Positions 45,767 through 56,510 of a stretch of 64,000 nucleotides of DNA are shown here, in pieces. The DNA is from Juglans regia (Eukaryota; Streptophyta; Magnoliopsida; Fagales; Juglandaceae). Within the stretch, counting starts at the first letter, position 1. Every line of letters starts with the position of its first letter. Both the position numbers and the translations under genes were made by a program. Location: positions 14,322,586 to 14,386,585 of the forward strand of contig NC_049905.1 in NCBI RefSeq assembly GCF_001411555.2, read 5' to 3'. The notes under the pieces were generated by a model, which saw only the letters and a program-made list of their open reading frames with translations, was not told the DNA's origin and did not search any database.

Positions 45767-48190
45767 ATTTCTTCTACTGAATTCTCCTATCTTGATTCAT
45801 ATGCCTCCAAAAAATCTGAGTCTTCATGAAAGAGATTTTCTTACACAACTGATTTGGTAATTTGAAAACACTCATTACATAAGAGGGACTGCTTGTAATA
45901 CTGCTTTTATAAGAAATTCTTTGCCTACTTGAGACAAAGATTCTTCCAACTCTTTATTCTATCCCATATTCTCTCCTTAATTCCTCTAAAAACCTTATTT
46001 TTGGACTTCCCAGCCATTGTAGGTAACCCCATGTACTCTCAGCATCCCCACAAACCCTTACACCATGTCTTGTACTAATTCATCTCTGACAGTTGGACTT
46101 GTGTTTATACTAAAAAAAATAGAAGTTTTAAGCATATTCATTTTCTGCCCAGAAGCTTATTCATAGCTATCCAAGATTTGTTTCACTGATCTCTACTACT
46201 TCATATTTGATTTACAAAAAGTATACAATCATCAGTAAAGAGTAGATGATTGATACTAATACCACCCTTACGAATGGAAACCCCTTTTATAGCCCCTATT
46301 CTTTCATAATTTTGAATCATAGCACTTAACCCTTCTGCACACAGTAATAATAGATAAGGAGACAAAGGGTCTCCTTGCTTAAGGCCTTATAGATATAATC
46401 CCATTCCCTAGCTTTCCATTAACTAACACTGAATATTTCACTATTTACACAAATTTAATGTTTAAATCTATCCACCTATCACCAAAACCAATGTTTTCCA
46501 TAACTGCTCTCATATATGCCCATTCAACCAACTCATATGCTTTGGATATATCCATTCTTTCCCTTTTTGTTTAGTCTTCATTGTATGTAAGGCTCCATAA
46601 GCTATCATAATTTATCTCTGATAAGCCTACCTGGTATAAATGCACTTTGTTTATAGGAAATGATATCAAGCAGTACTTTCTTAAGCCAATTAGCAACATT
46701 TTAACAATGATTTTATACAAAATATTGCATAAGCCAATTGGTCTAAACTTATTAACTAACATGCGGCCATTATTTTAGTGATGTTGTAGTAAACTCATCC
46801 CCAACTACAATCCAATATTCCTCATCAAACAACCTTCTATTGCAGCTGAGGAAGGACAGATTGAGCTATATACTCCTCTATAATGTTCTTGAAAAGCTTT
46901 CTGAACTTCTTCCTGATATGTTCTCAAAACTGATTGAGCATCCCTCACCTATGAAATCTGGTTTCTCTTCTTCCTTTGAGCAGCACACATATGAAAATAG
47001 TTAGTATTTCTATCTCCTAATTGGTACCAATTTATATTAGCTCCTTGCCTCCACGTCATATCTCCTTTATCTAATAAGAAACCCACATCTTGCTGCAACC
47101 TCTTAATTTGGCCTATATTTTGTTGCTCCTCAACCTCTTGCAATCTATTTAAAGTTTTTATCTTCTCTTAATTTCTCTCCTCTCATTCCTCTGCTCTTAC
47201 ACCATCTTGACAAAGACTCACTACATTGATAAAGAGCAGATTGAACTCTTTCTAGTGGATATATTGATGGTAAATTAGTTTTCCATTCCTTCTCAATTAT
47301 TTTTCCACATTCAACATCTTTTGTCCAACATACGTTAAACCTAAATAATTTGTTTTTCTGTACAGTCTCGCTTCCTCATGACAGATTGACAACATTAAGG
47401 GTTCATGGTCTGAGCTTCTTGCTGCCAAACATTTTACCTTGACATGTTTATACATCTCTTTCCATTAGTGAATTTTCCATTTCTCTATCCAATCTCTCTT
47501 TTGTAAAACTATTATTAGTATGTTTGTTGCTACTTGTGTAGATATTACCACTACATCCTAAATGAAACAATTGGTTTTCTTCAAGGGCAAGCATAAAAGC
47601 TTCCATTTGATTCTCAAATTTACCCCCCCCCCCACCTTCTCAGACTGCACTAATATTTCGTTAAAATCACCAACAAATGCACCATGGATTATTCCTTGGG
47701 CTGAGTCTAATCATTAAGTCCGATGATAGCTTTCTTTTACTAACCTATGGATAGCCATAGAAACCTGATAGAAGCCATTTGGATCTCTGACCCTCCATTG
47801 ATGCACTAATATGCCTTAGTGAAAAATTATGGACAACGAAATTCACCTTAGGTTTTCACAAAAGTGCCAAACCCCCACTCCTACCTACTGGATCGACAAC
47901 AAAACATCCATCAAAACCTAATTTCTTTTTCAGAGCTTCCAATTTAGAAGTTTCAGTAGCGTTTCCCTCAGTAACATCACTATGAGACACTTCTCCTTTA
48001 CCATTTGGTAAAGATTGTGAGTTGTACGAGGGTTCCCAAGCTCTCGATAATTCCAACTCAATAGATTTATAATCCTCTGCTAGGCTGACTAACAGGCATC
48101 ACCGATTCATCATCCTACCATATTTAGAAGACCCATTACTTATCTTTGCTCTTTTCTACCTTCCTCTTCTAAATCTTTATCTATCAGAGA
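45767..48190 (-). pseudogene. L1-type LINE remnant on the minus strand
   Basis: Reading leftwards: endonuclease start with LKKKLGFDGCFVVDPVGRSG (about 47930-47870) and SGFYGYP further on; a DMTWRQGANINWYQLGDRN block (about 47080-47020); RT blocks FRPIGLCNILYKI (about 46745), QGDPLSPYLLLLCAEGLS (about 46370) and HLLFTDDCILF (about 46230), where FADD has become FTDD; then FFGGI at the copy 4 boundary (45767). Many stops. The C-terminal zf-RVT/RNase H part is missing, removed or displaced at the junction with copy 4. A different, more decayed LINE than that at 3506. Confidence 0.82.
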
Positions 48191-48289
48191 TAGGGATGAC
48201 AATATGTGACAAGATCCATAATTTGAATATGAACATGACACGAAATTAGTGGGTTTGGGTTTGATGTTAACGGGTTCGGGTCAAAACGG

Positions 48290-51000
48290 GTTGACCCATT
48301 TAGACACGAGTTGGTTGAATACTTGAGATGCTTGGGAAGCCAAAATAAAATGATCATCTTCATACCATTTTTTTGATGTATTAATACTTAGAAAATATTC
48401 ATCATGGCATTTTCCCTTTCGAGGATTGCTTAAATGCCACCAATCACATTTAAATATATAAACCACAAGCTCCCCCACATATCTCATTCCAATTATATCT
48501 ATGATAACTCCATACAAATCAACATTGTGTCTCCATCATGACTCCCTTCGACAAGGACACCACTATTTTGTGTTTTCCTATAAAGTTCTCTATCAATTGT
48601 GTGATACCTACTTCCTCGAGAAATACATGCAGAATATCGAGTAACGCGTCTTGAGGGGCCACTCTCCAATGCATATAGTTTGTTTGATATATCGTTCGGA
48701 TTACTCGCATGCATTTATACAACATACATATTAAATAAAGTGTAAACATTCAACCGTTAACAATCCTCTCTATTTAAAATATGTTAGTGCGAAATTGCAT
48801 CTGTATTAATGTCATTACCTGTTGCTCGAACCATTTCGGGAACTCCTATTCATGTCTCTGGTCTATATCATTTACTCTCAGTTCTTTTAGAACGTTAATA
48901 TGATCACTGAAATTAAAAATTACCAACAATAAGTATATTCGTATAATTGTTTAATAAGTAAATTCAATGATTAAATAACAATTAATTTGAACTTATTTCA
49001 AGTGGCTCTCTATCTCTGGGCAATTATTTAGCACTGTACCACTGAGCTTTCTCTAACTCCATTTCACACAAATCATAACCACGTTCAGCACCAAGTGCAT
49101 GTACTTGTTGGGAAAATACAGAAAATCCATTCCGTTGTCTTGCTTGGTCAACATCAAAGTTTCTTTCCGGCCGATCAAACCTTATGTCAACGCCAAGGAA
49201 GTATTCGGAACAGAATGTATGCTACTCATCATCAATATATATTTCTGCAATTGATCCTTTTGGACAGACCTTATTACTCATTGTGCATTTCAACTTTTCA
49301 AGAAACCGTTCAATGGGATACATCCATCCATATTGGACTAGTCCTGCAAGGCTAAGTGAAACATGATGTCGAAGAATGATGGTGGGTAAATACTCTCCAA
49401 CTTACATAATATAACTACAATTTCCCGTTCCATACGATCTAAAACTTCTACATTCAACGTTCTAGCACATAAATCTTTAAAAAATGCACCGAACTCAATT
49501 AACACAACCCGCACATCTCCGGTGAAGAACCCATAGATACCAACAGGCAAGATACTTTATAAAAATACATGACAATCATGGCTTTTTAGTCCAGTAATTT
49601 TCCAATCATTTGTTCGCACACACCTTGTTAAATTTGAGACATACCTATCCGGTAATTTAATATTCTGCAATCACTCACAAAATGTAGCCATTTCGTTCCT
49701 TGACAATGTATACCACCCAATTGGCATGTAAACAGACGAACCACTTTGTTGCAAGTGCATTTCAGGTCTAATTCCCAACCGCTTTAGATCTTTCTGTGAG
49801 TTTATATTATCCTTTGTTTTACCTTCAATTGACATCAATGTTCCTAACACGGACTTGCATATATTTTTTTCAATATGCATAACATTGTGACTATGCCGCA
49901 ATTTTAACGTAAACTAGTAAGGGAGTTCAAAAAATATACTTTTTTTTGTCAAATTCAACTAATTCGTACTTCATTTTCTTTTCCGTTATTTTTTTCCAAA
50001 ATATTACATCTGACATCCACAAACTATGCAATAATATCTTCGTCAGACAATAATGGTGGAGGGTGCCCCCATTCAACAGTGCCATCAAATATCCTACCAT
50101 TTCCACTCCATCTATGGTTATTAGATAAAAATCGACGATGACCCATGAAATATAGTTTCCTCCCATACGTAAGCCATTCGGATTGGGTATGTTTGTTACA
50201 AGTCGGAGATGCCAATTTCCCCTTAGTGCTCCAACCTAACAAGTTTCCATAAGCGGAAAAATCATTTATTGTCCATAACACCGCAACATGCATCTTGAAC
50301 GACTTGCCTCTTGACGAATCAAATGTTAAGACCCCATTCTCCCACAAATCTTTCAATTCTGCTATCAGATGCTGCAAGTGTATGTCTATATCATTTCCTG
50401 GTGATCTCGAACCTGGAATGAGCAAACTCATCATGAAATATAGATCTTTCATACACTTCCACAGTGGTAGATTGTATGGCATAAGTACAACTGGCGAAGT
50501 ACTATGACTAGTGCTCATGTTCCCAAACGGATTAAATCCATCTGTTGCTAACCCAAGTCGAGTATTACGAGGTTCTTCAGCAAACCATGGATGCTCCAAG
50601 TCAAATTCCTTCCAAACTTGAGAGTCTGTAGGATGTAAAGAAACATTATCATTCTTGACTCTAGATGATGAGTGCCACATCATATCCACAGCTGTTGAAT
50701 GTGACATAAATAACCATTATAATCTAGGTATCAATGGAAGGTGACGTACAACCTTCCGCATCACATTCTGCTTCCCAGTTGTCCATCTTGATTCATGCCA
50801 AATGGGGCACTCGTTCAACTGCTCATTCTCTCGCCAAAATAATACACAATCATTCTTACATCCATGTATTACATTGTAATCAGACCCGAGCCCTTTTTTC
50901 AACTATTTTGCTTCCTAAAAGTTGCAGGGTAAAATATTATCCGATGGAAGGGCCTCTTTAAACAACTCGAGCAACATATTGACAGCCTTAATAGATATTC
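48290..51000 (-). pseudogene. tnp2: CACTA tnp2 transposase remnant (CACTA-2)
   Basis: Minus-strand gene, 5' end on the right. The N-terminal Transpos_assoc domain is absent. The first recognisable blocks are ELFKEALPSDN near 50970 and YNVIHGCKNDCVLFWRENEQ (about 50880). Transposase_21 runs from 50707 to 50024 with FNPFGNMSTSHSTSPVVLMP, MSLLIPGSRSPGNDIDIHL and MHVAVLWTINDFSAYGN. DUF4218 follows at 49900-49340 (NVMHIEKNICKSVLGTLMS, CKLESIYPPSFFDIMFHLAL), then DUF4216 from about 48700 to 48300 (GVLVEGSH, YVFKCDWWHLS, SKKWYEDDHFILASQ). Multiple stops and frameshifts. It retains the GNDID block that CACTA-1 has lost. Confidence 0.85.
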
Positions 51001-51119
51001 GACATATCGATGTCTACTTCTTCATCTTGAAGTTCAAATGACAGATAATACGTTTAAAATGGAGAAGAGAGAAAAAGATGAGATAAAAATAAGGGACTGA
51101 CGGCATGCAGGAAGACTAT

Positions 51120-52440
51120 AAGTTATGGCCAATTGTTCGAACGTAAATAAAGTGTGGTCGAACGCGAAAAAATTTCAGCACACCAATTTTCCCGCCCGCA
51201 CAAATTTCTTCAAGGTCGATCGATCGACTAGAAATTACGTTCGAACATTAATCCAGGAGTCATTAAATGGTGGGGTATTTTCCCACCATTGCAATAATCC
51301 GTTTGAACTATAATAAATAACATTCGGACAGTAATTCAGAGTCATTAATTGGTGGGATATATAGTATAGTAATCTATACTGTATATCATATATATCGAAT
51401 CAAATATACTAAGATCACATAGTAAAGTATAGAGAAATTTATAAGATGATAGTATACTAGTAATCAGTACTCTATATATATATGTTGTATAATATCATAT
51501 ATAACATATATAGTAAAGTATAATGGAATATATAGTATGATATATATATATATATAGTTAAACATAAACTCATAGTATCATATATATGATAGTATATAGT
51601 ATGATAGTATTATATACTATCATATATATATATATATATATATTACAACCTCATATATAACACTTTGATAGTAAAGTATTATGATATATTACTATTATAC
51701 TATAATAAAATATATATAAGTTATTATGTTTTCATTTAAAGTATTATACTATCATAATACATACTATAATATATTATAATATTACATATATATTACAGTA
51801 TATATAATCTACTATAATAGTATATATATTATATTAATTTATAGGATTATAAATATAATATACATTTAATATAAATTTTTACTAAACTTAAAACAAATAC
51901 CGTTCGAACCGTAGTTTAAAACCGTTCGAATGGTAAAGTATAACGTTCGAACGGTTATGCACATATAATTTATCGCGGGCAGAACTCTCTCTCACGCAGC
52001 CATCCCCACCGTTCGAAAATGAGAAAAAATATTTGAACGCCCATCAATCGCTGCCGTCTACCGCCTTAATCAGCACCTACGTCAAACACTCTTCCTCCCA
52101 AGTAAAGGTATGCGTTTTTAAAGTTATTTTATCGTTTATTTTATGATTTTATGGTTTTATTCGTTTTCTCTAGAAAAATTATATTTTTTTCATCGATAGT
52201 TACCGTAGAACACCACAAATCCACCATAGGATGTTTAGAAATGAAAAGTAGTATGTGTTTTGTCGAAGAAACCACAGAATCGATGCATTTTTGTGTGTTT
52301 TCATGGCCGTTGAGTTGACTCAGCCATGACTGAGCTCAATCTGGTTTCTGTTCGAACGCGTTTGAACAATTTAACCTTGACGTTCAAACAGTTTTAAAAC
52401 GTTCAAACGCTTTATATTACGTTCGACCCATTTACTTTGT
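51120..52440. repeat. Subterminal CACTA repeats and AT-rich microsatellite
   Basis: GTTCGAACG-type motifs at 51137-51310, 51900-52020 and 52350-52430 flank a long (AT/TAG)n low-complexity tract (51350-51880) able to fold on itself. The sequence around 52020-52110 could be the 5' leader of the gene that follows. A GT-AG intron fits 52108-52591. Confidence 0.6.
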
Positions 52441-52601
52441 ATTAGCTTATTAAATTGTTTTCATCGTTTCATTGAATTGTTCTATCAATTAATTTATTAA
52501 ATTGCTATTAGTATATAATTTTGTAAATCTTTTCGTCGTAATTGGATTTTATCACTAATGTTGAATATATATTTTATTTTCAAAATTTCAGGTTTATAAT
52601 A

Positions 52602-53873
52602 ATGTCTTATAGGGGCCGTAAATGTGGTAGATGAGGAGAACCTTCTATCCAAACAGTTCGAGAGCAGATTGTTTTACTTGAGCAAGAGGTAAAATTGTCT
52701 ATTTTGTAGCTCTTATATGGGAGGGTCATTCCCTCCCATCAGTATTCAATGATCGTGGTTGGACACCAATTTTAGATCAGCGAGAAGAAGGAATGGAGCT
52801 CATTTCCTACATTGAGATCATTACTGAGTTCTATAAAGAGCTCGATGGTGCCAACCCAGACGATGGAGGGACATACAGGATCTATTTCCGTGGAGCTCTT
52901 GTTATATTTTTAGTGGATGGACTCGCTGCATATCTCTAGATTCCTAGGCTTCTCGATGCCTATCCGAACTTGTCGCCTAGAGAGTCTGATCCTTCAAGTG
53001 ATGTAGAGATGTCTCGGGACGAGGGACCAGTTTACACAGATGAGATCGACACACTTGCTGATCATGAGGTCAAAGACTTGATTGTTGGTCCAGATGCTCT
53101 AATGTACGATGGGATGAAGAGTATTAGGCTGGCATATTTATCTTCTTTCTTCAAGATCATGAATTTGATCATCGCCAACATCGCCAACAATATTAACCCT
53201 CGGCAGCACAAAATTGAGGTCGGCATGGACCGAGTGAGATTTATGATACAGGTCGCTTGTGGCATTTCGATCGATCTCGTGGGTTATATATTTGAGAGGA
53301 TCCGATCAGAGGCTCGGTTCATTACGATAGATATACTGCCATTTGGGATCCTCATCACTCGATTTTTGCTACATGCCGGGGTCATGCTAGAACCTGCCGA
53401 GCGTTCCTGAGAGCCGATGGGACCGATCAATAGCACCACCCTGTCACAGACCACGGGACACTCGAGATTTCGTTTTCGTGGAGTTGCTTCTGACAGGGCT
53501 GATATTCAGAGAGATGCACAACCGGAAGATACTGGAATATAGGCTGGTGAGACATTTACACAGGCCGAGGCATCACGCACATCTACTCGCGTGGAGATGG
53601 CCGATATACTGCGTGCTGAGATAGGCATACACACATCAGCAGTGATTGATGCGGTGCATACTGTAGTACATACTGCAGTACATACTGTCATGTCTGAGTT
53701 GCGTACAAAGATTATGGCTACCATCTTTGGGTTACGTACAAAGGTTAATGATTTACGTACACAGATTAATGCGAATAATGCAACTCAGGTCACACTCAGT
53801 AGCCCACTGGCACAAGTAGAGATACAATTAGCAACAGTCGAGGATGTGTGTAGAGACCTAGCATCACAGTAGT
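52602..53873 (+). pseudogene. Transposase_32-like plant transposon protein, coiled-coil C-terminus
   Basis: Starts MSYRGRKCGR at 52602, right after a candidate intron acceptor, with a stop at codon 11. After a frame change near 52690 a frame reads GHSLPSVFNDRGWTPILDQ, YIEIITEFYKELDGANP, YRIYFRGALVIFLVDG, a TAG near 52938, then SPRESDPSSDVEMSRDEGP and on to FITIDILPFGILITRFLLHA. This last block with the preceding DRVRFMIQVACGISIDL matches my memory of the putative plant transposon protein domain (Transposase_32). After a stop at 53408 and one near 53541 a helical segment follows (VHTVVHTAVHTVMSEL, heptad-like LRTK/LRTQ repeats) to 53872. The role in transposition is unknown. Confidence 0.55.
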
Positions 53874-54129
53874 TTCTATTTTTTATTGTTATAGTTATGG
53901 ATAGTATATATGGTGTTTTGATAATTTTCTTTAGTTGTAAATTAAATGTTTTATCTTTTTTGGAGTAATTATTTATTTATATTATGTGGTGTATGATTGA
54001 TAATATTTATTTAACTAAAAATCTTATTTAACATAAAAGAAATCATTAAAATATTTTAAAATTAATTACAAAAAATTAATTAATGAATTTGTCTATATGA
54101 TATATATTTTTTATATTTTGAGTTTCGTA

Positions 54130-54557
54130 CCGAGAATAATATTATACCTTCGAATGTATAAATGTAGTGCTTGAATATGTTCTAACTAAATATATTCCGT
54201 TCTAGCGGTTTAGAAACCTTCCCGCCTGGATTTGCCACCAAATATTTTCCGTTCGAACACAACAAATTATCGTTCAAACGGTTGTGAACTTTTCCAGCCA
54301 TAATAAATTACTTCCCTGCCAAGATTTTACTGTTCGAACGTATTTTTTGCTGTTCGAACAGAAAAAAAATTTTGAGACGATTTAATTCATCACAGAAAAT
54401 ATTATTCAAACAGTTATTTGACCATTCGAACGATTTTGTAAAGTCATCAATTTTTTAGGACGAAATTTAAATTTCGTCCTAAAAAATGACTTTTAAGGAT
54501 GAAATTTTATTCACTCATAAATAATTTCGTCCCAAAAACTCAAATTTATTATTGTGA
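54130..54557. repeat. Right subterminal repeats, 38-nt perfect palindrome and terminus
   Basis: GTTCGAACG-type motifs at 54190-54430 are followed by a perfect 38-nt palindrome at 54450-54487 (half-site with AGGACGAAATTT at the centre side). A related GACGAAATT block near the end (54515-54557) is the probable terminal inverted repeat. Confidence 0.65.
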
Positions 54558-56214
54558 TAACAGCTGAAATTTAACTTTTGTATTTCAAGTATCGTACTAA
54601 TTATCCTGTTTTGTCAACTTTTACAACTGAACAAAATCGAACACCGGCCTTGTGTGCTATATATATAAATATATATATATATATATTTATATAAACTAAT
54701 ATTCTAGAAAATTGAAATCATCCTTTTTACAAATCTAATCATTAGTGGCTGATATGAATTTATTTGGGGAAAAACACTACTCCCACCGAATAACGTCACG
54801 ATTCTCCTTTTTTTTTTATTTACTTCATGGTTAAAAAAGTATTTTTTTTAATGAGATTGTAATTTTTTTATTTTTTAAAAAATGTTTAAAATATTTAGAA
54901 AAAGAAAAATTATATTCGTCATCCCAACACACCACACACCACACACCACACTTTTTTTTTATTTTTTAATCTTACCAAATATGTGATATATGGATGATAT
55001 TGAGAAGAAGAATTCAATAAGTTTAAGAAGAATAAAACCAAATTTAAAAAAAAAAAAAAAACGTATGGTGTGTAGGGATAATGAGTAGCCAAATTCTTAA
55101 AAAAATATTTGAAAAAAAAAAAAAAAAACGTTTTTAGCTGTTCAGTGAGGATTATCAACCTGTAGGTGCATGCATCACCCTTTATTTGGATGCTATGTTT
55201 ATTATGGGAAAAGCTTCACGATGATTCCCTTTTATTTATGAAAAATGATTTCTACATGGTTAAGATTTGTAAATCGACCCACTTCATAAACATGAGACCT
55301 TTCATAGAGAAAAGCTTTGTTCAATCGGCTGGTGCAGCCGCCGGGTAATCTTCACATTATTTAAATAAAACGGTGTGTTTTAATTGAAGCTTGCAGCAGA
55401 CAATGAGAGCAATTAATCATGTGATAGTCTTCTCCTTTAAAGTCAAATACACTGTTTTTACTCTCTTGTCATTCCATCGTCTTCTCCCTTCTTCTTTTTA
55501 AGTTTTTTTCATTTCTTCCTTCCCCAAGCTTTTTTCTTCCGTGTGTTTCCTTCTCCCTAAAAAAACATTAATATCCACCACTTTTCTTGATCAGATGAAA
55601 TTTTTCTTTATGTTAACAATCCTGCCAAAACTCAAGTCAAGTCAATTTGATTTTCTGGGTCTTGATTCATGTCTCCCTTTGCCAGGCTCATTTGAATAGA
55701 CTTTTTGAAAGTCTAGAATTGGAATCATCAATTTATTAAATTTGATAACATTTCCTAGGAATAGAAACCAGACGAAGCCTTGGGTTAGTTCTTTAAAATT
55801 AGCTAGCAATTGCTTTGCTTTCGCCAATTAGTTCTTTACTCTTTAAGTTGTTTTAGCTAATTTGATTTTAGTTCTGGTTGCTACGTGTGTAGTTGAATTC
55901 ATTTCTTTGGGCATGCAGTTTTTCTTGTTGTTGCTGATGAGTCGGTTGGGAGGAGTGTGCCTTTCGTGTTTCTTGAACGGATGAAAGATGATTTTAAGTA
56001 GGTGCGCAAGACTTCAGATCTGTGCCTCGGGAAGATGAAGGGTAAAGGGGATTTGGCTTCTCTATGCTTGGGGAAGACGAAGCGCTTCTCCTTTGCTCAG
56101 TTTTCATTTATTTTTTTATTATTATATTTTCTGTCAGATGCTAACGTGGCAAATTACCACATCACTCGGTTACACATTGGTTTCGCATGGGCGGTTGAAC
56201 ATAGCAAAACTCCA
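54558..56214. other. Spacer without recognisable gene
   Basis: AT-rich with long poly-T and poly-A tracts. CT-rich text at 55430-55560 could be a leader, but no frame follows that I can name. A small plus-strand frame at 56002-56271 (89 codons) contains two short LCLGK repeats and a hydrophobic stretch FIFLLLYFL; it has no known match to me and runs into the CACTA-3 boundary. Confidence 0.4.
54870..55130. mobile_element. Possible small MITE with imperfect inverted arms
   Basis: CGTCATCCCAACACACCACAC (about 54917) is imperfectly complementary to GGTGTGTAGGGATAATGAG (about 55066), with A-rich DNA between and outside. No target-site duplication could be set. Speculative. Confidence 0.3.
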
Positions 56215-56510
56215 ATCAAATTAATTGGTTTTTTTGAATTTGTGAGTACTAGTTATATTTCTAAAGTTTAGCAATAGATTTATACATGTTATTGTGATTT
56301 TATGCTTACTCTTGAAATAATTGTCATTATTGTTTGTAAATTTTGTTAATAGTTTGTGAGTTTATGGTGTTTATTGATGAATTAATATGTGTAGAAATAT
56401 TGTTGTGAGAATATTGTTGTTGTTGTGATATGGATTTGAAATATTGTGATTTTTGTTTTTGAATTTTTATTAAATATGTTTAAGAAGAAAATTATAAGTT
56501 TAGGATCTTA

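Larger units (their letters stand above)
51120..54557. mobile_element. Probable non-autonomous CACTA-type element carrying a Transposase_32-like gene
   Basis: ACGTTCGAACG-type repeats lie on both sides (51130-52440 and 54130-54430) of a plus-strand gene (52602-53873). The right terminus, read on the minus strand from 54557, is CACAATAATAAATTTGAG followed by TTTTTGGGACGAAATT. This resembles CACTA ends (CACTACAAnAAA...GACGAAATT) with changes in the first bases. The left terminus is not resolved: the repeats begin right where the tnp2 remnant CACTA-2 loses its N-terminus, so this element may have inserted there. The alternative is a single rearranged element. Confidence 0.5.
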
